Origin: an uncultured Bacillus sp.
GTDB lineage: Bacteria; Bacillota; Bacilli; Bacillales; Cytobacillaceae
Reading direction: 5' to 3'
NCBI GenBank assembly: GCA_937894355.1
Contig: CALCRD010000186.1
Coordinates: forward strand, 1-6,062
Length of the DNA: 6,062 nt
The position numbers and the translations under genes were made by a program. Numbering within the stretch: the stretch's first letter is position 1; every line of letters begins with the position of its first letter. The notes under the pieces were generated by a model. That model saw only the letters and a list, made by a program, of their open reading frames with translations. It made no database searches and was not told the DNA's origin. Below, piece by piece: positions 1-5,935 of this stretch.

Positions 1-2
1 GG

Positions 3-56
3 GATGAAGTTAAGAACAATGGTCAAAACATGCATACTATCCTTAACCGATTGTAG
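3..56 (+). CDS. Possible C-terminal end of an upstream gene (partial)
   Basis: Frame 3 is open from the window edge to a TAG at 54-56 and reads DEVKNNGQNMHTILNRL, a hydrophilic composition typical of a protein C-terminus. A + strand transcript clearly ends shortly after, at the terminator of 140-175, which supports an upstream gene in this orientation. Frame 1 is also open (from position 1 to the TAA at 106-108), but its Cys-rich translation looks less protein-like. No family can be assigned from 17 residues. Confidence 0.3.
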   Translation, partial: DEVKNNGQNMHTILNRL

Positions 57-102
57 CTGTGTACCTTTGTGTAAACGGCTTTTTATTTTGGTTAAATATA
101 GT

Positions 103-137
103 AAGTAAGCAAATAGGTTATTTCTGTTTGCTTACTT
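103..137 (+). other. Hairpin directly upstream of the terminator
   Basis: AAGTAAGCAAA (103-113) and TTTGCTTACTT (127-137) form a perfect 11-bp stem with a 13-nt loop. It ends two bases before the next hairpin begins. Only two further T residues follow the 3' arm, so alone it would be a weak terminator. It may be the first half of a tandem terminator or a 3'-end-stabilising structure of the upstream transcript. Confidence 0.45.
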
Positions 138-139
138 TT

Positions 140-175
140 AAGCCGCGTTGACATATGTTGAACGCGGCTTTTTTT
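140..175 (+). terminator. Rho-independent terminator of the upstream transcript
   Basis: AAGCCGCGTT (140-149) pairs perfectly with AACGCGGCTT (161-170) around an 11-nt loop. The GC-rich 10-bp stem is followed by a run of T residues to position 175. There is no T-run on the opposite strand, so it works for + strand transcription. It separates the upstream gene from the MutS2-like gene. A TTGACA hexamer (148-153) lies inside the stem-loop but has no matching -10. Confidence 0.85.
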
Positions 176-244
176 CGTTGATTAACTAGCAAGCAGAAAC
201 ATCGCTCCTGTTGGAAATTTTACTTTTTTTTGGAGGAATATAAA

Positions 245-2176
245 ATGAACAATCACACTTTTGGAGTATTAGAATTTAAGATGATAAAAGAACAGATTGC
301 CAGTTATGCATTAACACCAGCGGGTAAGGAGACAGTTCTTAAGCTAAAACCGTCTACAAATGTAAAACAAATCGAAGCATGGCAGGATGAACTCTCCGAA
401 GCCGTCGAGATTATGAAAATATCAACCAGCGTTCCCGTACATGGACTTGAGGGGATCGACCTTTTATTGAATAGTTTAAATAAAGGGCAAGCCCTTCGCC
501 CTGATCAGCTTTCTAAGTTGGCCGAATTTTTGGATTGCTGCAGTAAAATGCGTCGATTTATGAAAGACAAAGAATTTATTGCACCTCGAGTAGCAAGCTA
601 TATTTTTTCAATTGAGGAACTACCAGATTTAGAGAATGAAATCATTCGATGCATCCGGAATGGCGGAGTGGACGATTACGCCAGCAAGGAGTTATTAAAA
701 GTAAGAAAACAAATCTCGATTCAGGAAGAGCGACTCAAGGAAAAAATGCAGCAAATGGTACGGTCAAACAAGTTAAGGACCTACCTACAGGAACATGTCG
801 TCAGCCAAAGGGATGGTCGCTATGTGATTCCTGTTAAAAAGGAGTACCGCAATAAAATCAAAGGAGCTGTCCTTGATACTTCAGCTTCTGGATCAACTCT
901 CTTTATCGAACCAGAAGAAATAGCACTGTACCAGGAACAACTTTCTTGGATCAAAGCAGAGGAAGAAGCTGAAATTCAAAAGATCTTATTTTATCTTACT
1001 GGCCTTGTCGAACAAAATGAGCAACAAATTCGCTTGGCAGTAGAAACGATGGTTCATTATGACGTGTTGTTTGCCAAAGCAAAGTATAGTCGAGCCATCG
1101 ATGGACGGAAAACGGCTATAAATGAATCTCATTACATTAAGTTAATCGGAGCTCGACATCCTCTCCTAGGTTCTCAGGCCGTTCCCCTTACGTTTGAATT
1201 GGGGAAACCTGAAAATGCTCTTGTGATCACTGGTCCGAATACAGGTGGAAAAACGGTTACCATCAAAACGGTAGGCTTGCTGACGTTAATGGCACAGACA
1301 GGATTGCATTTACCTGTCGAAGAAGGAAGTTCGGTCAGTGTGTTTCAAAACATTCTTGTTGACATCGGCGACGGCCAAAGCATTATGGAAAATCTGAGCA
1401 CCTTTAGCTCCCGGATAGTCAATATTATTGAGATTTTAAAAGAAACAAATAATCGAACCTTGGTGCTTTTAGATGAACTCGGGTCAGGAACGGACCCAGG
1501 GGAAGGAATGGGGCTAGCAACGGCAATTCTAGAACAATTGTATGCTAAAGGAGCCTCTTTGTTGGCAACCACTCATTACAGTGAAATCAAAGATTTCGCC
1601 GAAAAACACGAGGGATTTCTTAATGGATCGATGGAGTTTGATTTAGAAACTTTAAGACCGACCTACAAGTTAAATATCGGAACGGGGGGAGAAAGCCAGG
1701 CCTTTGCTATTGCGCTAAAACTGGGCGTCCATCCAAAATTAATTGAACGAGCTTATGAAATTACTTATAAAAAAAGGAAAACATTTTCGGATGACAGCTT
1801 GGATGCTGCTGCAAAACGAGATCGTGAAAAGCAAATCATTGTAAATAAGCATCAACAAAAGGAAAAGAAAAAACATGTGACTTCTGTAGCAAATATTTCG
1901 ACTTTTAAGCAGGGTGACAATGTCACAATTTCTCCCGCAAATGTGTATGGAATAGTCTTTAAAGGACCTGACGAACTGGGAAACTATATCGTTCAAGTCA
2001 AAGGTGAAAAAGAAACCTACAACCATAAACGGTTGACGATGAATATTCCAGCAAGCGAATTATACCCCGATGACTATGATTTTGATATCATTTTTGAATC
2101 GGTAGAAGTCAGGAAAGGCAGGAAACTACTAACAAGGAAGCATGTTGATGGTCTATCGATTAACTATGAGGAGTAA
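245..2176 (+). CDS. MutS2-family DNA-binding ATPase lacking the Smr domain
   Basis: A 643-residue protein of the MutS2 branch of the MutS superfamily. Family members bind branched DNA or stalled ribosomes rather than mismatches and act as ATP-dependent dimers in the cytoplasm. The N-terminus (residues 1-30, VLEFKMIKEQIASYALTPAG) and the DGRYVIPVK...DTSASGSTLFIEP block (190-223) are hallmarks of MutS2. The ATPase is complete: Walker A GPNTGGKT at 330-337, STFSS signature at 385-389, Walker B LLDE with D410 and E411, and the TTH switch at 442-444. After a Lys-rich stretch (about 505-545) comes a KOW/SH3-like segment (GDNVTISPANVYGIVFKG), and the protein ends with no Smr nuclease domain. Canonical Bacillus MutS2 is near 785 residues and carries Smr at its C-terminus, so this is probably a paralog. 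The start is ATG 245, 8 nt after GGAGG (232-236). An in-frame TTG at 230 overlaps that ribosome binding site and is unlikely. Confidence 0.9.
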   Translation: MNNHTFGVLEFKMIKEQIASYALTPAGKETVLKLKPSTNVKQIEAWQDELSEAVEIMKISTSVPVHGLEGIDLLLNSLNKGQALRPDQLSKLAEFLDCCSKMRRFMKDKEFIAPRVASYIFSIEELPDLENEIIRCIRNGGVDDYASKELLKVRKQISIQEERLKEKMQQMVRSNKLRTYLQEHVVSQRDGRYVIPVKKEYRNKIKGAVLDTSASGSTLFIEPEEIALYQEQLSWIKAEEEAEIQKILFYLTGLVEQNEQQIRLAVETMVHYDVLFAKAKYSRAIDGRKTAINESHYIKLIGARHPLLGSQAVPLTFELGKPENALVITGPNTGGKTVTIKTVGLLTLMAQTGLHLPVEEGSSVSVFQNILVDIGDGQSIMENLSTFSSRIVNIIEILKETNNRTLVLLDELGSGTDPGEGMGLATAILEQLYAKGASLLATTHYSEIKDFAEKHEGFLNGSMEFDLETLRPTYKLNIGTGGESQAFAIALKLGVHPKLIERAYEITYKKRKTFSDDSLDAAAKRDREKQIIVNKHQQKEKKKHVTSVANISTFKQGDNVTISPANVYGIVFKGPDELGNYIVQVKGEKETYNHKRLTMNIPASELYPDDYDFDIIFESVEVRKGRKLLTRKHVDGLSINYEE

Positions 2177-2354
2177 TTAGAAGAATTGTTGTGAATTGTT
2201 AATGCTAGACTGCAGTTTCCTGTGGTAATCTATAATTATTAATATTTTCCAAATTCTTGTTATATGAGTTTTTAAAAGGGCTATGTCGTGTTTAATCCAT
2301 ATGGTGTAAACCCGCCATTGATAAAAGAAAAAAACTAATTGGAGGAAGTTGAAA
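2177..2354 (+). promoter_or_regulatory. Intergenic region with possible promoter (TATAAT at 2231-2236)
   Basis: This 178-bp gap follows the MutS2-like stop codon. No convincing terminator hairpin is visible, so read-through is possible. A perfect -10 hexamer TATAAT lies at 2231-2236, but the best -35 match is TAGACT (2206-2211, 4 of 6) at a long 19-bp spacing, so the promoter is weakly supported. A direct repeat GAATTGTT occurs twice near 2183-2200. The ribosome binding site GGAGG at 2341-2345 serves the next gene. Confidence 0.35.
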
Positions 2355-2570
2355 GTGGATTTTAACTTGAATGACTACCTAAACAAAAGGATTGAGAAAG
2401 TTACAGCAGTGAAGCAAGAAACCTATAATGCATTAATAAATGTTACCAAGACAATAGCTGAATTAAATATCGATGAGGAAAAAGAAATCTTAGCTAACAA
2501 AATGAAGTATTTTTCGGCAGTGGGTGCTCTGTCAGAGTTAGAAGAGTTAAAGAGGTTATTAAACAATTAG
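2355..2570 (+). CDS. Small hypothetical protein, 71 residues
   Basis: I do not recognise a family. The product is charged and mostly helix-forming (DYLNKRIEKVTAVKQETYNAL, then EEKEILANKMKYFSAVGALSELEELKRLLNN), with no signal peptide, membrane segment or cysteines, so it is probably a small cytoplasmic alpha-helical protein. The GTG at 2355 is preferred because it lies 9 nt after GGAGG (2341-2345). The TTG at 2349 would leave only 3 nt and is too close. The gene sits 33 bp before the YcdB/YcdC-like gene on the same strand and has no terminator after it, so the two are probably co-transcribed. It is likely real because of its strong ribosome binding site and spacing. Confidence 0.7.
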   Translation: MDFNLNDYLNKRIEKVTAVKQETYNALINVTKTIAELNIDEEKEILANKMKYFSAVGALSELEELKRLLNN

Positions 2571-2603
2571 AAGTTTATTAACCAAATCAAGGAGGGTGTT
2601 TTT

Positions 2604-4034
2604 TTGCAAAAAGAAGAATTAAAGAAAAGGGCTTTGTCGATGGTGCAGATCCCTCATCATTTTCAACCTTTAATAGAAGAGTATGTTGAGCAGGATAATG
2701 GAACAGGTGAGGCTATTTTTTCCTGGACAAACGAAAAACAGGATGAAGATATTATGATCCAACTAGATTTTGCGGGGAATTTAACAAGTTTAACAATAGA
2801 TCTTCACGATGAAGATGTTGATGTTCCATTAAATGAAGCGAAAAGAAGAGAATTGGCAGAACAGTTTTTACTGAGCCATTATCCTGATGCTTTAACCGAT
2901 CTGACTCTTTATAAAACAAAACAACTCACACGCGCCCAACGCTTTTATTATGAACAATTGGTAATGGACTTACCTTTAGATTGTGTGGGGTGTTTTATTG
3001 ATATCGACTCTGCCGGGAATGTGGTTGAGTTTAGATTTGAAGCGATTAAAAAGGTTCCTGAAATACCTCAATCGCTAATTTCAAAAGATAAACTAATGGA
3101 AAATCTGAAAAGCAGATTGGATTTTCAGCTAACAATAGCAAACTTATTAGTTGAAGTTTATGATGTTGCGGAAGCCGGACTTCGCTTGGTTTACGAACCT
3201 GTTACTTTCGCGAAGTATAAAGCCGACGTTATGGAGCCGACGCTAACGATTGTTCATGAAGAAGAGGTGGAAACTGAATATGCCGCGCTTCCACCTATAT
3301 CGAAGGAAATTGCCCGCGATGATTTAACAATTGAAAAAATCATTGGAATAACCGAGAGGATGGAAATCATTCGTGAAGTAGATATGGGAGAAGAAACGGG
3401 CATAGTGTGGCGTGATCGGGACTGGGAAATGAATGAAGGGGACTTAACCTGGAATGGCCTTTTTATCAGGCGGACAGAGGACACCGTTAAAGCCTTCATT
3501 TCCAAGAAAACTGGTAAAGTCAGAAGTTTTATATGGTTTAATCAACGAAGTGGCAACCTTCAACTAACTCGAGAAGAATGCTATCTAAAAGCGATTAAAT
3601 TTCTACAACGGCAGCTTCCGGACTACTATCAGTATCTGCAACTAATTGTCCGTGAAGAGGAGGAAGAGAATGATGATTCTAACAAAAGTGAATCGTTCAC
3701 TTTCCATATGCATTACGGCAAGGGTATTATGTTTCAGTTAGAAATGATTATGGTGAATGTAAATTGTAACACAGGTCTGATTGATCATTATAGTGGCCCG
3801 AGATTTGAAATAGAACAACTGAATCAAATACCTGATAAACCGGCAATTTCCCAAAAAGAAGCAGTTGAAATATTCATCAATCATCTAGATTTTGACTTAG
3901 AGTGGAACAAAAATTATGAAAGTGAAACAGAGGAGTATAATTTAGTTTATCGAGTTTGCAATCGGGAATCTAGAACCCCGATTCGGTATATTGACGCTAT
4001 GACTGGGGCAATTATTTCAGATCGGGATTATTAA
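2604..4034 (+). CDS. YcdB/YcdC repeat-containing protein
   Basis: A 476-residue acidic protein that I assign to the YcdB/YcdC repeat family (DUF4901-type) by its overall pattern. It has alternating segments like QLDFAGNLTSLTID, FIDIDSAGNVVEFRFEA and ISKKTGKVRSFIWFN, and ends with LVYRVCNRES...RYIDAMTGAIIS, a PepSY-like strand-turn motif. The repeats suggest at least two related halves, one ending near residue 215 and one at the C-terminus. There is no signal peptide or transmembrane segment, so it should be cytoplasmic. The molecular function of the family is unknown to me. The start is TTG 2604, preceded by a strong AAGGAGGG (2589-2596) with about 8 nt spacing. It is probably the second gene of a short operon with the 71-residue protein and ends at the terminator of 4048-4078. 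Confidence 0.75.
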   Translation: MQKEELKKRALSMVQIPHHFQPLIEEYVEQDNGTGEAIFSWTNEKQDEDIMIQLDFAGNLTSLTIDLHDEDVDVPLNEAKRRELAEQFLLSHYPDALTDLTLYKTKQLTRAQRFYYEQLVMDLPLDCVGCFIDIDSAGNVVEFRFEAIKKVPEIPQSLISKDKLMENLKSRLDFQLTIANLLVEVYDVAEAGLRLVYEPVTFAKYKADVMEPTLTIVHEEEVETEYAALPPISKEIARDDLTIEKIIGITERMEIIREVDMGEETGIVWRDRDWEMNEGDLTWNGLFIRRTEDTVKAFISKKTGKVRSFIWFNQRSGNLQLTREECYLKAIKFLQRQLPDYYQYLQLIVREEEEENDDSNKSESFTFHMHYGKGIMFQLEMIMVNVNCNTGLIDHYSGPRFEIEQLNQIPDKPAISQKEAVEIFINHLDFDLEWNKNYESETEEYNLVYRVCNRESRTPIRYIDAMTGAIISDRDY

Positions 4035-4047
4035 TTTTATCGCAGAT

Positions 4048-4078
4048 TAAACTGTCATTTTGGCAGTTTATTTTTTTT
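4048..4078 (+). terminator. Rho-independent terminator after the YcdB/YcdC-like gene
   Basis: TAAACTGTC (4048-4056) pairs with GGCAGTTTA (4062-4070), a 9-bp stem with one G-T pair and a 5-nt loop, followed by eight T residues (4071-4078). It lies 14 bases after the stop codon and cleanly separates this transcript from the nosL operon. Confidence 0.88.
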
Positions 4079-4119
4079 GCTAACTATTCGCTTATTAGAA
4101 TGATGGGGATAGTTGCTTT

Positions 4120-4150
4120 GTTAAGAAAAATGATTGAGGTTAAGAAAAAT
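4120..4150 (+). repeat. 12-bp direct repeat GTTAAGAAAAAT, two copies
   Basis: GTTAAGAAAAAT occurs exactly at 4120-4131 and 4139-4150, 19 bp apart start to start. It sits about 180 bp upstream of the nosL frame. It could be a tandem protein-binding site, but it is A-rich and could be chance. Confidence 0.6.
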
Positions 4151-4227
4151 TAGTTTTGAGCATAATAAAGGCAAAATTCATTTATGGATTTTTTATTTCC
4201 TTATGTTTTTTATCTTAAAATTCCGAT

Positions 4228-4288
4228 TTCACAAATTATTAGAAAATAGTTCACGAATACCTCATGAACACTTCACAGAAACCTCAAA
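4228..4288 (+). promoter_or_regulatory. Candidate response-regulator array: TTCAC boxes every 22 bp
   Basis: TTCAC occurs at 4228, 4250 and 4272, exactly 22 bp apart. The last two copies extend to related 15-mers (TTCACgaatacCTCA and TTCACagaaacCTCA, 12 of 15 identical). Weaker TTAGAA, CTCATG and CTCAAA hexamers fall at the 11-bp midpoints (4239, 4261, 4283). One-turn and two-turn spacing of this kind is typical of OmpR/PhoB-family response regulators. On the other strand the first box reads TTTGTGAAA, close to the TTTGTGAAT motif of ResD, the Bacillus regulator of anaerobic and nitric-oxide-responsive genes. The array ends just upstream of TATATT at 4298, the position of an activator site. 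The regulator's identity is inference. Confidence 0.45.
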
Positions 4289-4297
4289 GCTATTTCT

Positions 4298-4303
4298 TAT
4301 ATT
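4298..4303 (+). promoter_or_regulatory. Candidate -10 element of the nosL operon
   Basis: TATATT (4298-4303) matches the sigma-A -10 consensus at 5 of 6 positions. No good -35 hexamer lies 16-18 bp upstream; that place is taken by the third TTCAC box, which suggests an activator-dependent promoter. Transcription would start near 4310, giving a very short leader just before the ribosome binding site at 4312-4320. Confidence 0.35.
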
Positions 4304-4326
4304 GTTAATGAGAGGGGGAGTTACCA

Positions 4327-4806
4327 ACGGGCAAATTAAGAATTGCAATCATATTTAGTTTGCTACTTGTTTTTTTAAGTGGTTGTGGTGAAAAAGAATA
4401 TCCACCTTTAACGATTTCTAAAGGAGTTGATATTTGTAACGTTTGTAACATGTCAATTCCAGACGACAGAAACGCAACTCAAATCCAATTAAAAGATGGT
4501 CAGTATTTTATCTTTGATGATATCGGCTGCCACCATGAATGGTTGGAGCAATATGGAGATGAAGATATTGCCGTACAATATGTGCGTGACTACCATACAG
4601 AAGAGTGGTTTGAAATTGAAAATGCTACATTTGTATACGATGAATCTTTTCCAACGCCGATGTCTTATGGAATTCACATGTTTAAGGACAAGGAAGAAGC
4701 AACAAATTTTGTTAATGAAAAAGGAACTGGACTTATTTTTCCATTCGAAGAATTCTTTAAACACCATTTTACAAGACATGTAAGTGGGGACATTGACAAA
4801 AATTAG
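4327..4806 (+). CDS. nosL: NosL-family copper-binding lipoprotein, apparent ACG start
   Basis: NosL proteins are membrane-anchored copper chaperones, best known for delivering Cu(I) to nitrous-oxide reductase. This one shows the family marks CNVCNM (residues 37-42 from the start chosen here), FDDIGCHHEW (C68, H69, H70), the DYHTEEW segment and a TPMSYG motif. Read from codon 4327 it has a complete lipoprotein signal: GKLR, a hydrophobic core IAIIFSLLLVF and lipobox LSGC with the lipidated Cys at residue 20. The ribosome binding site GAGGGGGAG (4312-4320) is correctly spaced for 4327, but that codon is ACG. An ATT at 4342 is an alternative; the first conventional start, TTG 4360, has no ribosome binding site and cuts off most of the signal peptide. 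Either a rare start codon is used, or the original ATG has mutated or been misread. The next gene follows after 21 bp in the same operon. Confidence 0.85.
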   Translation, partial: TGKLRIAIIFSLLLVFLSGCGEKEYPPLTISKGVDICNVCNMSIPDDRNATQIQLKDGQYFIFDDIGCHHEWLEQYGDEDIAVQYVRDYHTEEWFEIENATFVYDESFPTPMSYGIHMFKDKEEATNFVNEKGTGLIFPFEEFFKHHFTRHVSGDIDKN

Positions 4807-4827
4807 GAACAAATTGGGGGAAACATA

Positions 4828-5661
4828 ATGTTTAAGAAAAAAGGAATTTTATTAACTTTACTAGCAGCAATCTTGATGATGGCATTGGTAGCATGTAATG
4901 CTCCAGAAAAAGACTCCACAAAAAAAGCAACAGACGATAATCCTAAAAAGGAAGAAAAGGTTGTTAAACTACAAGCTCTTGTTGGTGCCGGTTTAGCACA
5001 ACCAATGGATGACTTAATTGCTAAATATGAAGAAAAAACCGGAGTCAAAATCGAAGTTTCTTACAATAACAATGCAGGTCTAGTAGGACAAATGGAGACT
5101 ACTAAGCAAGGTGATGTGTTTCTTCCTGGCTCACAAAGAGTGATTGAAAAGATGCAAAAAGCAGGTCATATTGATGAGAAAGTTGTTGGTCCATTCGCAT
5201 TTCATACGCCAACTATTTTAGTGAAAAAAGGTAATCCGCAAAATATTCAGGGTATTGCCGATTTAGCAAAACCGGGATTAACAATTGCTATTCCTAGTAA
5301 GGATGCAACGCCACTTGGTCAATCAGCCTTTGAAATGTTTGAGAAATTGGGAATTACAGCCGATGTTAATAAAAACGAAATTATTACAGCTCAAACTGGT
5401 TCAGAAGCCGTCATGGCAATTATGTCTGGTGAAGTTGATGCGGCAATTAGTGAATTAGCTGCATTTCAAAAGAATCGGGAAAAATTAGATGCAGTAGCAA
5501 TTGACCCTAATTTAAATGTTATGCACGCTTTTATGGGCACGGTTATTTCCTATTCTAAACAAAAGGACGAAGCGGAAAAATTCCTTCAATTCTTAGAAAA
5601 AGAAGCTCCAGATGTATTCAAATATCACGGTTATAACACTAAAGGGGAAATTCATAAATAG
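4828..5661 (+). CDS. ModA/WtpA-like substrate-binding lipoprotein of an ABC importer
   Basis: A 277-residue extracytoplasmic binding protein. A lipoprotein signal peptide (KKK, hydrophobic core, LVAC with Cys23) is followed by a Lys/Asp-rich linker (24-47) and a periplasmic-binding-protein type II fold related to molybdate/tungstate binders. Supporting motifs are GAGLAQPMDDLIAKYEEKTG (53-72), QGDVFLPGS (94-102), TPTILVKKGNP (127-137), and the later GLTIAIPSKDATPLGQ and GEVDAAISE segments. The Ser residues that often contact the oxyanion in ModA (in motifs like AAASL and GSG) are replaced here by GAGLA and NNNAG, so the ligand is uncertain and could be another oxyanion or a metal complex. The start ATG lies 7 nt after GGGGG (4816-4820). 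The gene is 21 bp behind nosL and upstream of a probable permease, as expected of an importer operon. Confidence 0.85.
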   Translation: MFKKKGILLTLLAAILMMALVACNAPEKDSTKKATDDNPKKEEKVVKLQALVGAGLAQPMDDLIAKYEEKTGVKIEVSYNNNAGLVGQMETTKQGDVFLPGSQRVIEKMQKAGHIDEKVVGPFAFHTPTILVKKGNPQNIQGIADLAKPGLTIAIPSKDATPLGQSAFEMFEKLGITADVNKNEIITAQTGSEAVMAIMSGEVDAAISELAAFQKNREKLDAVAIDPNLNVMHAFMGTVISYSKQKDEAEKFLQFLEKEAPDVFKYHGYNTKGEIHK

Positions 5662-5668
5662 AAGCTTC

Positions 5669-5705
5669 GGCAAAAACAATCGAGAATATTTCGGTTGTTT
5701 TTGTC
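5669..5705 (+). terminator. Hairpin with A-rich/T-rich arms after the binding-protein gene
   Basis: CAAAAACAATCGA (5671-5683) pairs with the T-rich arm ending TTGTTTTTG (to 5703) in a 13-bp stem with one G-T pair and a 7-nt loop; two more pairs extend it to 5669 and 5705. The T-run is within the 3' arm rather than after it, so termination may be partial and may work in both directions. Lying 8 bp after the stop, it could lower permease expression relative to the binding protein, which is common in ABC operons. Confidence 0.65.
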
Positions 5706-5749
5706 ATCTTTAACAAGCCAAGAAATGTCATTAAAAAAAGGCTGTTTTC

Positions 5750-5787
5750 GTAAAAATGGTTGTTAAAATCTTAAACCCGATTTTTAC
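5750..5787 (+). repeat. Inverted repeat GTAAAAAT / ATTTTTAC
   Basis: GTAAAAAT (5750-5757) is complementary to ATTTTTAC (5780-5787), with a possible two-pair GG/CC extension past a bulge. It would form a hairpin at the left end of the MITE-like element. Confidence 0.5.
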
Positions 5788-5827
5788 TAGATATCAGCTA
5801 TTTTGAGGCTTGAAAGTAAATTTGCAA

Positions 5828-5912
5828 GCTCTTTTCTCAAAAGATGTGGGCTGTTTTACTGTCTAAACACTTGCTTTTCATCTTAAAAAGCAACAAAGTT
5901 TGAGAAAAGAGC
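5828..5912 (+). repeat. Perfect 14-bp inverted repeat enclosing a second hairpin
   Basis: GCTCTTTTCTCAAA (5828-5841) and TTTGAGAAAAGAGC (5899-5912) are exact complements separated by 57 nt. Inside, TTGCTTTT (5871-5878) and AAAAGCAA (5886-5893) form an 8-bp hairpin with loop CATCTTA. That loop is complementary to AAGATG at 5841-5846, so a loop-to-upstream pairing is possible. The left arm also competes with GAGGCTTG (5805-5812) / CAAGCTC (5825-5831). This is a compact RNA or DNA fold immediately upstream of the permease gene. Confidence 0.75.
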
Positions 5913-5935
5913 ATAAAAAAAGAAAAGGGATTGCT

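Larger units (their letters stand above)
4079..4326 (+). promoter_or_regulatory. Non-coding control region upstream of nosL
   Basis: About 250 bp of AT-rich DNA between the terminator and the nosL reading frame. It contains an interrupted inverted repeat (AACTAT 4082-4087, ATAGTT 4109-4114), a 12-bp direct repeat, a spaced TTCAC array, a -10-like hexamer and a ribosome binding site GAGGGGGAG at 4312-4320, each described separately. A TTG-initiated frame of 74 codons crosses it (4134-4358), but it has no ribosome binding site and an unlikely composition. Confidence 0.6.
5741..5912. mobile_element. Candidate MITE-like element, 172 bp
   Basis: The first 24 bases (from GCTGTTTTC at 5741) and the reverse complement of the last 24 (ending GAAAAGAGC at 5912) agree at 17 of 24 positions, including 8 of the first 9. 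This fits imperfect terminal inverted repeats. TAAAAAAAG flanks both sides (5732-5740 and 5914-5922), resembling a 9-bp target duplication, although it is low in complexity and offset by one base on the right. The interior is non-coding and rich in inverted repeats. The insert lies between the binding-protein and permease genes. A folded regulatory leader is the main alternative. Confidence 0.4.

Noticed and set aside
148..153. Perfect TTGACA -35 hexamer
   Set aside because: It lies inside the terminator stem-loop and no -10 hexamer follows at 16-18 bp.
1739..2026. Minus-strand frame within the MutS2-like gene, and a similar one at 1345-1572
   Set aside because: They are antisense to clear MutS2 coding sequence, with no ribosome binding site and no recognisable domain.
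4134..4358. 74-codon TTG-initiated frame upstream of nosL
   Set aside because: It has no ribosome binding site, an unlikely AT-driven composition, covers the TTCAC array and promoter, and overlaps the nosL signal peptide in another frame.
4489..4812. 107-codon minus-strand frame and a 95-codon plus-strand frame inside nosL
   Set aside because: Both are shadows of nosL, whose own frame carries the conserved CNVCNM and FDDIGC motifs.
5669..5935. Molybdenum-cofactor riboswitch ahead of the permease
   Set aside because: I could not match the conserved parts of the Moco motif. The hairpins and flanking repeats fit a MITE-like element better.
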